From assembly GCA_964470555.1 (NCBI GenBank), contig CAYYDG010000003.1, forward strand, positions 62,001 to 126,000: 64,000 bases of DNA, in the 5' to 3' direction. The notes below the pieces were generated by a model, which saw only the letters and a list, made by a program, of their open reading frames with translations, did not search any database and was not told the origin of the DNA. Of the stretch, positions 35,856-45,446 are shown piece by piece. Origin of the DNA: RBC074 sp964470555 (GTDB taxonomy: Bacteria > Acidobacteriota > Blastocatellia > RBC074). Every line of letters begins with the position of its first letter. The stretch's first letter is position 1. The position numbers and the translations under genes are program-made.

Positions 35856-37460
35856 TCAGGGAAGGTTGGTTGCTGAGGTTGAATCGGAATCCTTGATCCG
35901 AAGCACAGTGATGATTTCATCCTGCGAACGAAATCGCGTGACGACGGAACAATGTTGTAACGAAAAATTCCGCGCAGCCATGACTTCATCTACGCGATTG
36001 CGCCACGGTTCGACCGCCAACATCTGCTCGATGGGAAATTCCGGGTCCAGCATGCGCCGCAAATTTCCGTAAGCGGCAATGTACCGCCAACCCAATTTCC
36101 GCTGTTCGGCTTCCCATCCGGTTGGTCCAGTTTCCGGGTACAGCTTCGCTTCGATTTCGCGAAACGGCAGGTATGGCTCATGAGTGAAGTCTCTGTCCCA
36201 AAACGCAAACCACAACCCGGCGCTGGCAAAGACCGGCTCAGACGCGGGAACCGCAGACCGCAATTCACTCAACTGCGCCTGAAGCGGCGTATCCTGTCGC
36301 GCTTTCCAATGCCAGACGCCCAAATTGAAAACATACGCCGCAATCACCGATGCCAAAACGCCGCGCCTGATCCATGGCCACGAAACCATCTCAAACGCTC
36401 TGGCCATCCACAGCGCAAACAGCGGCCAGGCAAAAATCAGATACCAGCCGAATGAATTGCTCATCAACGCAGCCGCGATCAGGAAAAAGGCTCCCCAAGT
36501 CAAAACGACGGCTTTTTCAGTTCGCCCGCCTCGCCAAAGTAAATACGCTCCGCTGGCCAGCACACAGATTCCTTCCAGCAGATGGCGATGGCCGCGCGCA
36601 TTCCAAAACCAGTTCAAGTACCGTTGCAATTCTGCGCCAAGCGCTCCAATCAATCCGCGATCCAGAATTTTGACGCCGTGCGTCGCCAACCCATGTACGG
36701 AACTTTGCCGATGAAAGGCTGCGACGTTTGGCCAGTAATGTCTTGCCAGCCAGTACACAATGCCAATCACGCCGCCGCCGCCATACACCAGCACTCCGCG
36801 CCAAAGCTGGTTCCAGGCAGGTCGTTTCGCCAACAGCCAAAACAAAATTGGCAACGGAGCCAGCAGAAATCCGTTGGGATGAACATCTCCGCTGACGCCC
36901 ATCGTCAATCCTGCCAGGAACAATCTGCCAAACGGCGATTCAACGGAAGAAGACGCCACCAACCAAAACGCCACCAGCAAAAACAGCGTCACCAGCAAAT
37001 CCGGGCGCGCCGAATGCGATGCGTTGAAGAAGATTCCTGAGAGCGACAATAACAGCGCCGACAACAACCCTGTTTTTGTGTCCCACAATGTTCGGCCAAG
37101 AAGAAAGGTCGCAACCAGCAAGGCTATGCCGACCAAAAAAGAAGGCCAGAGAGCGTTTCTGACATTGACGCCAAAGAAATGGGTGAATGCGCCTTGAACC
37201 AATGCGCCCAGATGGCCAAGTACGACAATGTCCTCGCCCATCCCGGCCACCGTTTTGTAACCCGGAACTCCGGGCTTGCCGGATTGCCAGATTTGATGTC
37301 CGGCGGCGGCATACGCGCCATCGTCATCGGTCGGGAAAGCCGGAATCCGAGCTACGGCAAAAGCGTGGTAACCAACGATCACTACAATGGCCAGCGCCAG
37401 CAACCAGATTTTTTGTTGATCGGAAATCGTCAGGCCGTCGTACCTTGTTGGATTTGCCAT
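35856..37460 (-). CDS. Membrane glycosyltransferase of the ArnT/GT39 type
   Basis: The 534-aa integral membrane protein has around ten hydrophobic segments. The periplasmic loop after the first helix carries FPTDDDGAYAAAG, where the acidic pair matches the catalytic Asp/Glu of GT-C enzymes such as ArnT and PMT. FNASHSARPDLLVTLFLLV is also typical. It should use a polyprenyl-phosphate sugar as donor on the periplasmic side. I chose ATG 37460 (MANPTRYDG), which overlaps the ligase gene by 31 bases; the longer frame to 37595 lies inside that gene and has no supporting sequence. Confidence 0.82.
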   Translation of the reverse strand: MANPTRYDGLTISDQQKIWLLALAIVVIVGYHAFAVARIPAFPTDDDGAYAAAGHQIWQSGKPGVPGYKTVAGMGEDIVVLGHLGALVQGAFTHFFGVNVRNALWPSFLVGIALLVATFLLGRTLWDTKTGLLSALLLSLSGIFFNASHSARPDLLVTLFLLVAFWLVASSSVESPFGRLFLAGLTMGVSGDVHPNGFLLAPLPILFWLLAKRPAWNQLWRGVLVYGGGGVIGIVYWLARHYWPNVAAFHRQSSVHGLATHGVKILDRGLIGALGAELQRYLNWFWNARGHRHLLEGICVLASGAYLLWRGGRTEKAVVLTWGAFFLIAAALMSNSFGWYLIFAWPLFALWMARAFEMVSWPWIRRGVLASVIAAYVFNLGVWHWKARQDTPLQAQLSELRSAVPASEPVFASAGLWFAFWDRDFTHEPYLPFREIEAKLYPETGPTGWEAEQRKLGWRYIAAYGNLRRMLDPEFPIEQMLAVEPWRNRVDEVMAARNFSLQHCSVVTRFRSQDEIITVLRIKDSDSTSATNLP

Positions 37461-38830
37461 TTCTGTTTTATCTCTTCCGCAAATTTCGGAACCTGCGCGG
37501 TGGAAACTTCCGCGCGCCACGACCATCTGGCGGCGACTCCGGCCACCGGAACCCAGAACATCAACGAAGTCAGATTGCCGACCGAAAACATCCAACTTTC
37601 AAAAAACGCATTGGCCAATCCGGCGACAAAAACCGAAATAAACACGGCATTGATATTTCGCTCCAGGTATTCGCCTTTGCGCTGAGTCAACGAGACGGCT
37701 CTGCTGCCAACGCGGTAAATCAACAACAACAGCAGAATCAGTCCCGGCAATCCCAGGTCGCCAAAAATTTCCAGGTAACTGTTGTGCAATGCGCGGCCGG
37801 CTTCTTCGTCTTTGGTAAACGGAAACACCAGCAAATGCGAAGAAGCAAAACCGTACCCGGTCAATTTCTGTTTCCAAAACAGCGGCCAGACACCTTTCCA
37901 CATTTTGAATCGCTGTTCTTCGTTGAGCTGGGAAGCAAAATCCGTCACTTGAAGCGATTTGTCGGTTCCTTTGCGAACAAAGCTGATCAAATCGCTTTTC
38001 AACGCCGGAGACACGGCCAGCACAATCACCAGACAGATTGCGGCAGCAACGATTTTGATCCGATATTTCAGGTTCACGACAAAGAAATAGACCGAAACGG
38101 CAATCACCCAGGAACTGGCGCCGTTGCGGGAATTCGAAAACCACAAGCCGGCCAGAATAATTGCCAGCAAGGCTCCGTCCAGCCATTTTTCCCATCGCTT
38201 TTGCGCCACAACCTGCCAATGGAACAAGACGTAAGGCGTAATCAGCGCGGAAAACGTGCCGAACATATTTTGATTGCCGAAAAAACCAGCATACTGGTTC
38301 ATGATGATCGTGATTCCATACCCAAGCCCTGAAATCAGCATCAACAAAGCCGGCGCCAGCATGATCCAGGCAGCGTAATACTTGAGTTGAAAGAAGTGCA
38401 GGCAATTGACGCTGTTGTAAAAGTAAATCGTCATGCCTTTCATCACGGCAAACGCCAGCAAAATGAAACTGAGAGTTCGCAGAAATGAATAGCTGAAACT
38501 GTCGGCATAAAAGGCCGACAAGAACATGTCCGACAACAACAGCATGACAAGCAGACCCAGCATTACATCGGTCTGAAACTTTTCAGGAGCTTTCAGCCGC
38601 CAGGCAAAAACCGCAAACAAAATCAGCGCTCCCCAGCGTGCCAGGCTCAGCGGGCTGAACGTCCCTTCGGACATTTCCGCAGAAATCCCGTAATAGGCTT
38701 TATTCGCTGCATACACGACAAGAATGAGGAAAAAGATGCTGTAGATGCGTAAAAAGGAATTCTTCAAACGGGTATGCAATACCCAGGCGAAACAACCCAG
38801 TATAAAAATCAGGACGGGCGCTGCGTTCAT
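37430..38830 (-). CDS. O-antigen ligase/polymerase family membrane protein
   Basis: The 466-aa protein has about eleven or twelve membrane segments and a large periplasmic loop at about residues 285-355. Around that loop are FSNSRNGASSWVIAV and TGYGFASSHLLVF with the LHNSYLEIFGDLGLPGLILL signature, as in WaaL/Wzy-type proteins. It should polymerise or ligate the glycan in the periplasm. Wzy and WaaL are hard to separate by sequence alone. A Wzt-like ATPase lies upstream and a Wzc/Wza pair further upstream, so either a synthase-dependent, ABC or Wzy route remains possible. Confidence 0.85.
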   Translation of the reverse strand: MNAAPVLIFILGCFAWVLHTRLKNSFLRIYSIFFLILVVYAANKAYYGISAEMSEGTFSPLSLARWGALILFAVFAWRLKAPEKFQTDVMLGLLVMLLLSDMFLSAFYADSFSYSFLRTLSFILLAFAVMKGMTIYFYNSVNCLHFFQLKYYAAWIMLAPALLMLISGLGYGITIIMNQYAGFFGNQNMFGTFSALITPYVLFHWQVVAQKRWEKWLDGALLAIILAGLWFSNSRNGASSWVIAVSVYFFVVNLKYRIKIVAAAICLVIVLAVSPALKSDLISFVRKGTDKSLQVTDFASQLNEEQRFKMWKGVWPLFWKQKLTGYGFASSHLLVFPFTKDEEAGRALHNSYLEIFGDLGLPGLILLLLLIYRVGSRAVSLTQRKGEYLERNINAVFISVFVAGLANAFFESWMFSVGNLTSLMFWVPVAGVAARWSWRAEVSTAQVPKFAEEIKQKWQIQQGTTA

Positions 38831-38861
38831 AAAACTATCTGTTGGAATTCAGAATGAAACA

Positions 38862-40148
38862 TCAATTTCGGGACTTGTTGTCGTTCATCGTCCAGGTAAA
38901 TGGCACAAGCACGCCTTTGCCCTGCCATCCTTTCGGATACAACCGCCCGGTTCCGTAATAATCTCCATCAATGACTTCCAGTTCGATCACTTGATGAAGC
39001 CAGTCTTCGATTTCGTTGTTCACCTCGAAAAACAACGTCAAGAGGTAGTGATTCTGGCTGAGCGGCAATCTGGGAATCACGCACTGAACCGATCCCTGAG
39101 AATCCAGATTCACAGGCGCGGCAATCACAGAATCGCTGGAACAGTTGAACAACGGTTGCCCCAGATTGTCATAAAACGTGACCGACAGCCGACAACGAGA
39201 TAATGGTTTTTGCTCCGCGGATTTGTACATCAGCTTGATGACCAACGGTTGGCCCGACACTCCGTGCTGAACCACATTGCCGGCAAGGTCTTCAAACACC
39301 ACGCGAGAGAAGCGAACTCTTCCCGCGCCTTGCCGATCCGAATACGAAGACAAATCGCCGGATTCGTTGACGAGCGAATGTTTCATGTAATCACGCACAA
39401 CGGATTCGATTGCGCCGTCCGAAGTCAAGGTTCCTTGCTCCAACAGCACACCGCGTTTGCACAAACTGAGTAACGCTGACGTATTGTGGCTGACGAACAA
39501 AACCGTCCGGCCTCCTTGTGAAACCTCGCTGATTTTACCGAGGCACTTTTTCTGAAATGCTGCGTCGCCAACCGAAAGCACTTCGTCAATCAGCAGAATT
39601 TCAGGTTCCAGATGCGCCGCGACGGCAAAGGCCAGTCGAACGTACATGCCGCTGCTGTATCGTTTGACTGGCGTGTCAATGAACTTATCAATTTCGGCGA
39701 AGCTGACGATTTCATCGAACTTCCGATCAATTTCGCGGCGCGCCATTCCCAGAATCGAACCATTCAGATAAATGTTGTCGCGCCCGCTTAATTCAGGATG
39801 AAAGCCCGTGCCGACTTCCAGCAAGCTTCCTACTCGCCCGCGAATTTTGACCGTGCCTGTGGTGGGTTCGGTAATGCGCGAGAGAATTTTCAGCAGCGTG
39901 CTTTTGCCCGCGCCGTTTCTTCCCACGACACCGACCACTTCTCCGGGCTTGATTTCCAAACTCAGATTCCTGATTGCCCAAAACGTTTCCAACGATTTGC
40001 CATTGCGTTGTCTGGTTTTGAAGAAACCATTTTCACCCCGAAAAAAGTCTGTCACGACATCACGCAACGTTTGCCCCAACGCGGCGTTTGTCCCAAGTGT
40101 GTATGATTTGGAAAGGTTTTCTATCTTGATTGCAAACGAAGGTTTCAT
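38862..40148 (-). CDS. Wzt-like ABC transporter ATPase for polysaccharide export
   Basis: The 428-aa protein is the ATPase of an ABC-2 polysaccharide exporter. Walker A is GRNGAGKSTLL, the signature is RYSSGMYVRLAFA and Walker B is ILLIDEVLSVGD. After residue about 255 comes a beta-rich Wzt C-terminal domain, which binds the modified end of the glycan in known systems. ATG 40148 (MKPSFAIKIENLSKSY) is preferred to 40181 because the conserved ATPase starts there. The membrane partner Wzm, normally next to wzt, is not found anywhere in this window. Confidence 0.9.
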   Translation of the reverse strand: MKPSFAIKIENLSKSYTLGTNAALGQTLRDVVTDFFRGENGFFKTRQRNGKSLETFWAIRNLSLEIKPGEVVGVVGRNGAGKSTLLKILSRITEPTTGTVKIRGRVGSLLEVGTGFHPELSGRDNIYLNGSILGMARREIDRKFDEIVSFAEIDKFIDTPVKRYSSGMYVRLAFAVAAHLEPEILLIDEVLSVGDAAFQKKCLGKISEVSQGGRTVLFVSHNTSALLSLCKRGVLLEQGTLTSDGAIESVVRDYMKHSLVNESGDLSSYSDRQGAGRVRFSRVVFEDLAGNVVQHGVSGQPLVIKLMYKSAEQKPLSRCRLSVTFYDNLGQPLFNCSSDSVIAAPVNLDSQGSVQCVIPRLPLSQNHYLLTLFFEVNNEIEDWLHQVIELEVIDGDYYGTGRLYPKGWQGKGVLVPFTWTMNDNKSRN

Positions 40149-40330
40149 GACAAACCAGAGCTTTTCATAAACAAAAGCCATTTGCCGAAATGCAAACGAC
40201 TCCCTGAACCATCAAAGGAAACCTCGTGACGAGGCAGCGTTGGATTTTCATTGAAACACGAGAGGAATGAAGTTCGTGGTCTGCCTGAATGGGGATTTCG
40301 CCCAGAGAGTCGGTTTCTCCGCCCGTGACG
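40149..40330. other. Spacer between the Wzt-like and Wzc-like genes
   Basis: This spacer of about 180 bases holds a small palindrome, CCTCGT-G-ACGAGG at 40222-40234, and no convincing gene. It is the longest gap in the polysaccharide cluster and may contain a second promoter for the downstream genes. Confidence 0.5.
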
Positions 40331-42670
40331 TTACGCAACCGATCTTGTGTTTTCGCTGTCCAGGTTGTTTCCGTTGTTGCCGTTGTCACCGGTTCCATTG
40401 CCGTAATAATACCGGCTGTAATAAGTCGAGTAGTAATAATAATCGTGCGGTTGCAACTTCACTTGATTGATGACGATGCCCAGAATTTTTGCGCCGACCG
40501 ATTGCAAATGCGCCTTGGTGCGTTGTGCCATTTCCCGCGGAGTCACGCCGCCTTTCACGACAATAATCACTCCTTCAACCAGTGAAGAGAGAATCAGGCT
40601 GTCGGCAAAGGAAGAAACCGGCGGCGAATCAATGACCACGTAATCGAAATTCGACGACAAGGTTTCAATCACGGTCTTCATCTTGGGCGAACCGAGCAAT
40701 TCCGCAGGGTTGGGTGGCAAAGGACCTACCGGCAAAACGTACAGATTGGGCATGGCGATCTGAATCAGCGAAGCCAGTTCCCCATCGCCAGCAAGATAAT
40801 TGCTCAACCCGGCATTGTTTTTGAGGCCAAAAATTCTATGCACTCGCGGGCGGCGCAGATCGGCGTCAATAATCAACACCGAAGCTCCGGTTTGCGCCAA
40901 TGAAATTGCCGTGTTGACGCTGGTCGTCGTTTTTCCTTCGGCGGGTTGGCTGCTGGTAATCAGCAAGGTTCGCGGAGCGTGCCCCGCTGACGACAGCAAC
41001 AGCGCCGTGCGAAGCTGGCGATAGCTTTCGGCAATTGACGAATTGGTTTCGACCTGCGTCAGTATGACCTGGGAATTTCCTGCGCCAGCCGGAGCAAGTT
41101 CTTTATTGCCCTTGCCTGCGAGCAACCTGCGGGCCTTGCCGTTGCCTTGTAAAATCGGAATGACTCCAAGCGCAGGCAATCTGAGATAACGATCAATATC
41201 CTCAACCGATTCGATCTTGTTGTTGATGTAATCGAGAAAGAGCACCAGACCGATTCCGCCAATCAGCGCCAGCAACGCCACCAGAAGAATGTTCTGGCCG
41301 CGTTTCGGTCCAACCGGAGCGCGCGGCATGGACGCAGCTTTGGTGATACGAACGCTGGGTTTGAGCAGACCGGTGGCTGAAATTTCGACGCCTTGCTGGC
41401 TTTCCAACAGGTTGTCCAGCATTCGCCGATTGGTATCAATTTCCTGTTGATACATCTTGGCCGTGATCGCGCCTTCGTTTTGTTGCAATGTTTCCGCGCG
41501 TTGCTGGGCGAATGCTTTCCGCAATGAGTCTTCTTTTTGTAAAGCGCTGCGGTATTGGTTTTCGGCGGTGGTCAGAATGCGCTGGTGCGAAGCGCGAAGT
41601 TCTCCTTCGAGCCGGGCAAGTTGCTGTTCGACTTTTTTCACATCGGGCCATTCGGGCGTGAATTCAACCAGCAATTGTTCGCGTTGTTGGCGCAATTCGG
41701 TGATCTTTTTGTTGAGTTCCTGAATGATCGGATCGCGCTGGATTTCCGGCAAGGTCGTGACATCCGCAATGCTGCGGCTCATTTCAAACGCAAGTTGAGC
41801 GTTTTTGCGGTCGGTTTCGGCTTGCAACAACAATTGGTTGAGAGCCACCAACCGTTCGGAAACCGTGTTTTCTTTTTCGCCGAAATCCAGAATCTGGTTG
41901 GCGCGGCGATAATTCAGCAATTTTTCTTCGGATTCTTTCAGTCTCAGTTTGTATTCTGCGATGCTCCTGCCCAGAAACTCGCCCGCTTGTTTGTTCGATT
42001 TCTCTTTGGTTTCGTAATTGTTCTGAATGCAGGCTTCCGCCCAGGTGTCGGCAATTTTACGAGCCAGGTCTTTGTTGGTGTGGCGATAATGAATGTTGAC
42101 GAGCCGGGTTTCGCGTTCAGGTTTTAATTCCACATTGCCCAACAACACATCAATCTGAGTTTCCAGTCTTTGCATGTCAGCCTGCTCATCGCTTTCACCG
42201 TGAGTCACATCCAGAAGCTGCGACTGGGAGTTCTGCCCGGCAGGACGAAATCCGGGGATAAAGTCCGGGTTGTTGTCCAGGTCCAGAGCCTTGGCGACGA
42301 GATATGCAACGCGCGGGCTTTGCATGATCTTCAACTGAGTATTCATGTATTGAGTGTCGTCGCCGCCAGCCATGTTGATCTGCAAATCCTTTACATTGAC
42401 GACACGGTCTTCGCGTTCCAGCACAATCTGTGTGACGCCTTCGTACACATCAGGCAAACGAAGATTGTAAATGGTGGCCAGCGTCACCATGACGATGACG
42501 ACGCCGATGGGAATCCACAACCGGCGACGGATGATGCGCCAGTAATCTCGCAGGTGAGTTTCTTCGGTTTCAACCGTCACGCCTCGCCCGTAAGCGTAAT
42601 CGCGCCGCAAATCCATCAAAGCGGCTGCTTCTTCAGCGGTAATCAGTTTATTCTTGTTCTCTTCCTGCAT
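40331..42670 (-). CDS. Wzc-like chain-length regulator and tyrosine autokinase
   Basis: The 779-aa inner-membrane protein joins a Wzz domain to a BY-kinase. A first membrane helix is at about residues 50-70 (IPIGVVIVMVTLATIY), then a long periplasmic coiled coil to about 440, and a second helix (ILLVALLALIGGIGLVLF). The kinase has Walker A SSQPAEGKTTT, Walker A' VLIIDADLRRP and Walker B YVVIDSPP. The C-terminal tyrosine cluster HDYYYYSTYYSRYYYG is the autophosphorylation site. ATG 42670 is preferred over 42685. It sets polymer length together with the adjacent Wza-like export protein. Confidence 0.93.
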   Translation of the reverse strand: MQEENKNKLITAEEAAALMDLRRDYAYGRGVTVETEETHLRDYWRIIRRRLWIPIGVVIVMVTLATIYNLRLPDVYEGVTQIVLEREDRVVNVKDLQINMAGGDDTQYMNTQLKIMQSPRVAYLVAKALDLDNNPDFIPGFRPAGQNSQSQLLDVTHGESDEQADMQRLETQIDVLLGNVELKPERETRLVNIHYRHTNKDLARKIADTWAEACIQNNYETKEKSNKQAGEFLGRSIAEYKLRLKESEEKLLNYRRANQILDFGEKENTVSERLVALNQLLLQAETDRKNAQLAFEMSRSIADVTTLPEIQRDPIIQELNKKITELRQQREQLLVEFTPEWPDVKKVEQQLARLEGELRASHQRILTTAENQYRSALQKEDSLRKAFAQQRAETLQQNEGAITAKMYQQEIDTNRRMLDNLLESQQGVEISATGLLKPSVRITKAASMPRAPVGPKRGQNILLVALLALIGGIGLVLFLDYINNKIESVEDIDRYLRLPALGVIPILQGNGKARRLLAGKGNKELAPAGAGNSQVILTQVETNSSIAESYRQLRTALLLSSAGHAPRTLLITSSQPAEGKTTTSVNTAISLAQTGASVLIIDADLRRPRVHRIFGLKNNAGLSNYLAGDGELASLIQIAMPNLYVLPVGPLPPNPAELLGSPKMKTVIETLSSNFDYVVIDSPPVSSFADSLILSSLVEGVIIVVKGGVTPREMAQRTKAHLQSVGAKILGIVINQVKLQPHDYYYYSTYYSRYYYGNGTGDNGNNGNNLDSENTRSVA

Positions 42671-42710
42671 AATCTGAAAAAACAATGCGGGCGCTCAGGC
42701 CCGGACAATT

Positions 42711-43790
42711 CTATCGAATGATGAAATACGGCAAGGCGCTCAGCATGCTGATGCTGACTCCCAGCATGTTGCGAGAAGCAGCTCGAATCGTCGAATTGGG
42801 AACTTCGATAATATCGTTCGGCATCAAGACGACGTCTTCAATTTTGCGTTTGTTGATGTCTTTAAGGTTGTAGACGACTTCTGATCGCTTATCCGAATCC
42901 GGCTCCTGTCGAACCAATCGCACGCGCCCTTGAGCGCCTTCCATGTTGATGCCACCCGCAAGGCCTATGGCCTGGGTCAGCGTAATCTTGGTTGTCAGCG
43001 CGTAGGCTCCGGGACGGTTGACCGCGCCAGTGACATAAATCTGATCGGCTTCGGGAACGCTGACAATGTCGCCGGGCTGGATGTACAAATTCGCGTCCAG
43101 CTTTCCACCGAGCAGGTCTCGTAAATTGACCGAAGACAAAGCCGTCAAAATCGAAATTTTTCCGCCGTCAGGATCGTCCGCTTCAGATGCCGGTTTTCCC
43201 TCCGCTGAAATCGGAACAAGACCCGGATTGTTCTGGCAAAAATCGTAATCGTTGCTGTGAATGATGTGAATGAACGTTCCGGCGCGATTGCTTGGCCCTC
43301 CGGCGTAAGACAGCAATTCGAGCAAACGAACCCGGCGTTGCAGTTGAAACCGCGCGGGTTGATTGACGGCGCCGATGACCGCCACCGGCACTCCCTTGTA
43401 ATCTTTCACAAAGACGTCCACTTGCGGATCGCGCAGGAATTTTTTGTATTTGTCGGCAATCTGCTGAGAAATTTCAGCTTCGGTCAGACAGGCAACCTGA
43501 ATGTCTTCGATGAATGGCAATCGTATGCGTCCGGCTTCGGTCACACGGCGTTCGCCGCTCAATTCCGGGCGATTGAAAACGCGCACATCCAACACGTCGC
43601 CAGGACCGATGCGATAAATCTGTTCTCCCGGATTGCCGGTCGGAATTGCATTCGGCAACACCTGGGGTTTGGCCGATTGAGGGGAGAGCGGTTGTACAGC
43701 GGGCTGTGGATTTTGGGCCAACGCCATACTCGAAACGGTCAGATACGCAACCACGGCAAACAAGAATGATTGGAACATTCTCCGCAACAT
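42711..43790 (-). CDS. Wza-like polysaccharide export protein
   Basis: The 359-aa secreted protein belongs to the polysaccharide export family. A signal peptide covers about residues 1-25 (FLFAVVAYLTVSSMALAQ); no lipobox Cys is seen. The Poly_export domain starts at IYRIGPGDVLDVRVFNRPE. Two SLBB domains follow, one with AVIGAVNQPARFQ and the other with IYVTGAVNRPGAYAL. It should form the periplasmic/outer-membrane channel for the polymer made by this cluster. ATG 43790 is preferred to 43901 because it gives a clean signal peptide. It is the first gene of the - strand cluster. Confidence 0.9.
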   Translation of the reverse strand: MLRRMFQSFLFAVVAYLTVSSMALAQNPQPAVQPLSPQSAKPQVLPNAIPTGNPGEQIYRIGPGDVLDVRVFNRPELSGERRVTEAGRIRLPFIEDIQVACLTEAEISQQIADKYKKFLRDPQVDVFVKDYKGVPVAVIGAVNQPARFQLQRRVRLLELLSYAGGPSNRAGTFIHIIHSNDYDFCQNNPGLVPISAEGKPASEADDPDGGKISILTALSSVNLRDLLGGKLDANLYIQPGDIVSVPEADQIYVTGAVNRPGAYALTTKITLTQAIGLAGGINMEGAQGRVRLVRQEPDSDKRSEVVYNLKDINKRKIEDVVLMPNDIIEVPNSTIRAASRNMLGVSISMLSALPYFIIR

Positions 43791-44127
43791 AACTTTTCCC
43801 TGATGTTTTCCAGCCAACAAGCCAGCAGCCCGGAAAGACTGGGTCAAACCAATCGTCAAAAATCCATGCGACGTTTTAGTAGGGGATTTGGATTTCCGCA
43901 CGACAAAAACGAGTTAAGAATTCCATCTGCCGAAAACTAAAAGCCGAGCCGATTTTAACGGAAACCTTGATTTCAATTGCTTAGCGATGATTTTCCCGAA
44001 CGGGGAAACAAAGTATCGCCGATGCTCTTCGACACTGTCAATCTCATTAACTTCAAGAATATGTTGAGTTTCAGAGTCTGGCGATGGCTTGCCAGCCGCC
44101 GAACGATTCAGTAGTCTCACCCGCGAT
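43791..44127. other. Divergent intergenic region
   Basis: About 340 bases separate the Wza-like gene from the + strand TPR gene. A small inverted repeat, TTTCCC-GAACG-GGGAAA, lies near 43992-44008. Promoters for both directions are expected here, but no convincing pair of boxes was found. Confidence 0.5.
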
Positions 44128-45444
44128 ATGGCCACAATATCTGTTCGACCCATCATTCTGAGACTGTTTTTGCTGCTTCTGGCGCTGGCCGCTTTTGGCG
44201 TGTTGTCTTTTCTGGTCGTCCGTTCGGCCATTGGCGATGCGGTCATGAGAGCCGTTGAGCGAAGACCCGACCTTCCGCCTGAAAATAAATTGAAGTGGGC
44301 GGATTTGGCTGTCGGCCTGGCTGACAGCGACCCGCTGAGTCATCTGGGACGCGGCGGCGTGTATCTGTCCGTTGCTACCGAAGAGCAAAATGAGCAGTTT
44401 TTGGCGACGGCGCTGGAAGAATTGCGCCAGACGGTGAAGATGAACCCGGAAGATTATCGAACCTGGTTGGTGTTGGGGCGGGGATTGGATCGCGCAGGCA
44501 TTCAGGACGAAGCCCGGCAGGCGCTGGAAAATTCGGTCAAGCTTGCGCCCAGCCATTTCGAACCGCGTTGGGCGTTGGGCAATCATCTGTTGCGCAAAGG
44601 CGAACGAGACGCGGCGTTCGCTCACTTTCGACAGGCGCTTGCCGGACGACAATCGGCCTTGCCGCTGGTTTTCGATTACGCCTGGGATTCGTTCAACGGC
44701 GACGGGCGAGCGATTGCTTCGGCATTGGCGCTGAGCGGCGAAGCGCGGTCTCAAATGATCGCCCTGCTGGTGGGACGCAATCGGTTCAACGACGCCATGA
44801 ACATCTGGCGCGAAACATCCGATCATTCCGCCGCCGAAGCTCAACAAGTGTCTTTGGCGTTGTATTACGCCGGACAGATGGCAGCGGCTTACGAAGTCTG
44901 GAACTCCGTGCAGATGCCTGATCGTCCTATGCCGGACGCCGGATCGTTGCTGGCCAACGGCGGGTTTGAAAAACCGCTGGTGATTGATTCGAAGATGCCG
45001 TTTCTGACGTGGCGAATCGGGCCGATAGGCGGTGTCAAAGTGTCGCTGGATCGCAAAGCGCCGCAGGAAGGAACCCAGTCTTTGCGCATCGGGTTCGAGG
45101 TTCGGGAAAACATTCCACAAACCTTTTTTGCGCAAACCATCGCCGTCAAACCTTCGACGAAGTATGAACTCAGTTACGCCGTCAAAACGGAAGAGTTGAA
45201 CGGATGGAGCATGCTGACGCTGGAAGCCATTGACGCCGCCGACGCCGGACGGTTGCGCGCAGCCAACGCTCCGCTGCCGAACAAAACCACCGAATGGAAA
45301 GAAGAGTCGCTCAAATTCACGACTGCCGCCAAAACCGATGCAGTGACCATTCGATTCCAACGCCAACCTTGCCCCGATCCGCCTTGTTTGCTGACCGGCA
45401 GAGTTCTTTTCGATGCGTTCAAACTCGCCGAAGTGGCGAAGTAA
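44128..45444 (+). CDS. Membrane-anchored TPR protein with C-terminal carbohydrate-binding-like domain
   Basis: The 438-aa protein has an N-terminal membrane helix (IILRLFLLLLALAAFGVLSFLVV, split over residues 8-30). TPR-like repeats occupy about residues 60-265, for example MNPEDYRTWLVLGRGLDRAG. The last 150 residues form a beta-sandwich-like domain with NGGFEKP and SLRIGFEVRENIPQTFFAQ, resembling carbohydrate-binding modules. It is probably anchored in the inner membrane and faces the periplasm, and its position next to the polysaccharide cluster suggests a role in polymer handling. That role is inferred. ATG 44128 was chosen just before the membrane helix. Confidence 0.75.
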   Translation: MATISVRPIILRLFLLLLALAAFGVLSFLVVRSAIGDAVMRAVERRPDLPPENKLKWADLAVGLADSDPLSHLGRGGVYLSVATEEQNEQFLATALEELRQTVKMNPEDYRTWLVLGRGLDRAGIQDEARQALENSVKLAPSHFEPRWALGNHLLRKGERDAAFAHFRQALAGRQSALPLVFDYAWDSFNGDGRAIASALALSGEARSQMIALLVGRNRFNDAMNIWRETSDHSAAEAQQVSLALYYAGQMAAAYEVWNSVQMPDRPMPDAGSLLANGGFEKPLVIDSKMPFLTWRIGPIGGVKVSLDRKAPQEGTQSLRIGFEVRENIPQTFFAQTIAVKPSTKYELSYAVKTEELNGWSMLTLEAIDAADAGRLRAANAPLPNKTTEWKEESLKFTTAAKTDAVTIRFQRQPCPDPPCLLTGRVLFDAFKLAEVAK

Positions 45445-45446
45445 TG

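Noticed and set aside
44078..44095. Sigma-54-like promoter in the wza spacer
   Set aside because: The GG and GC elements are 9 rather than 10 bases apart, so it does not fit the sigma-54 spacing.
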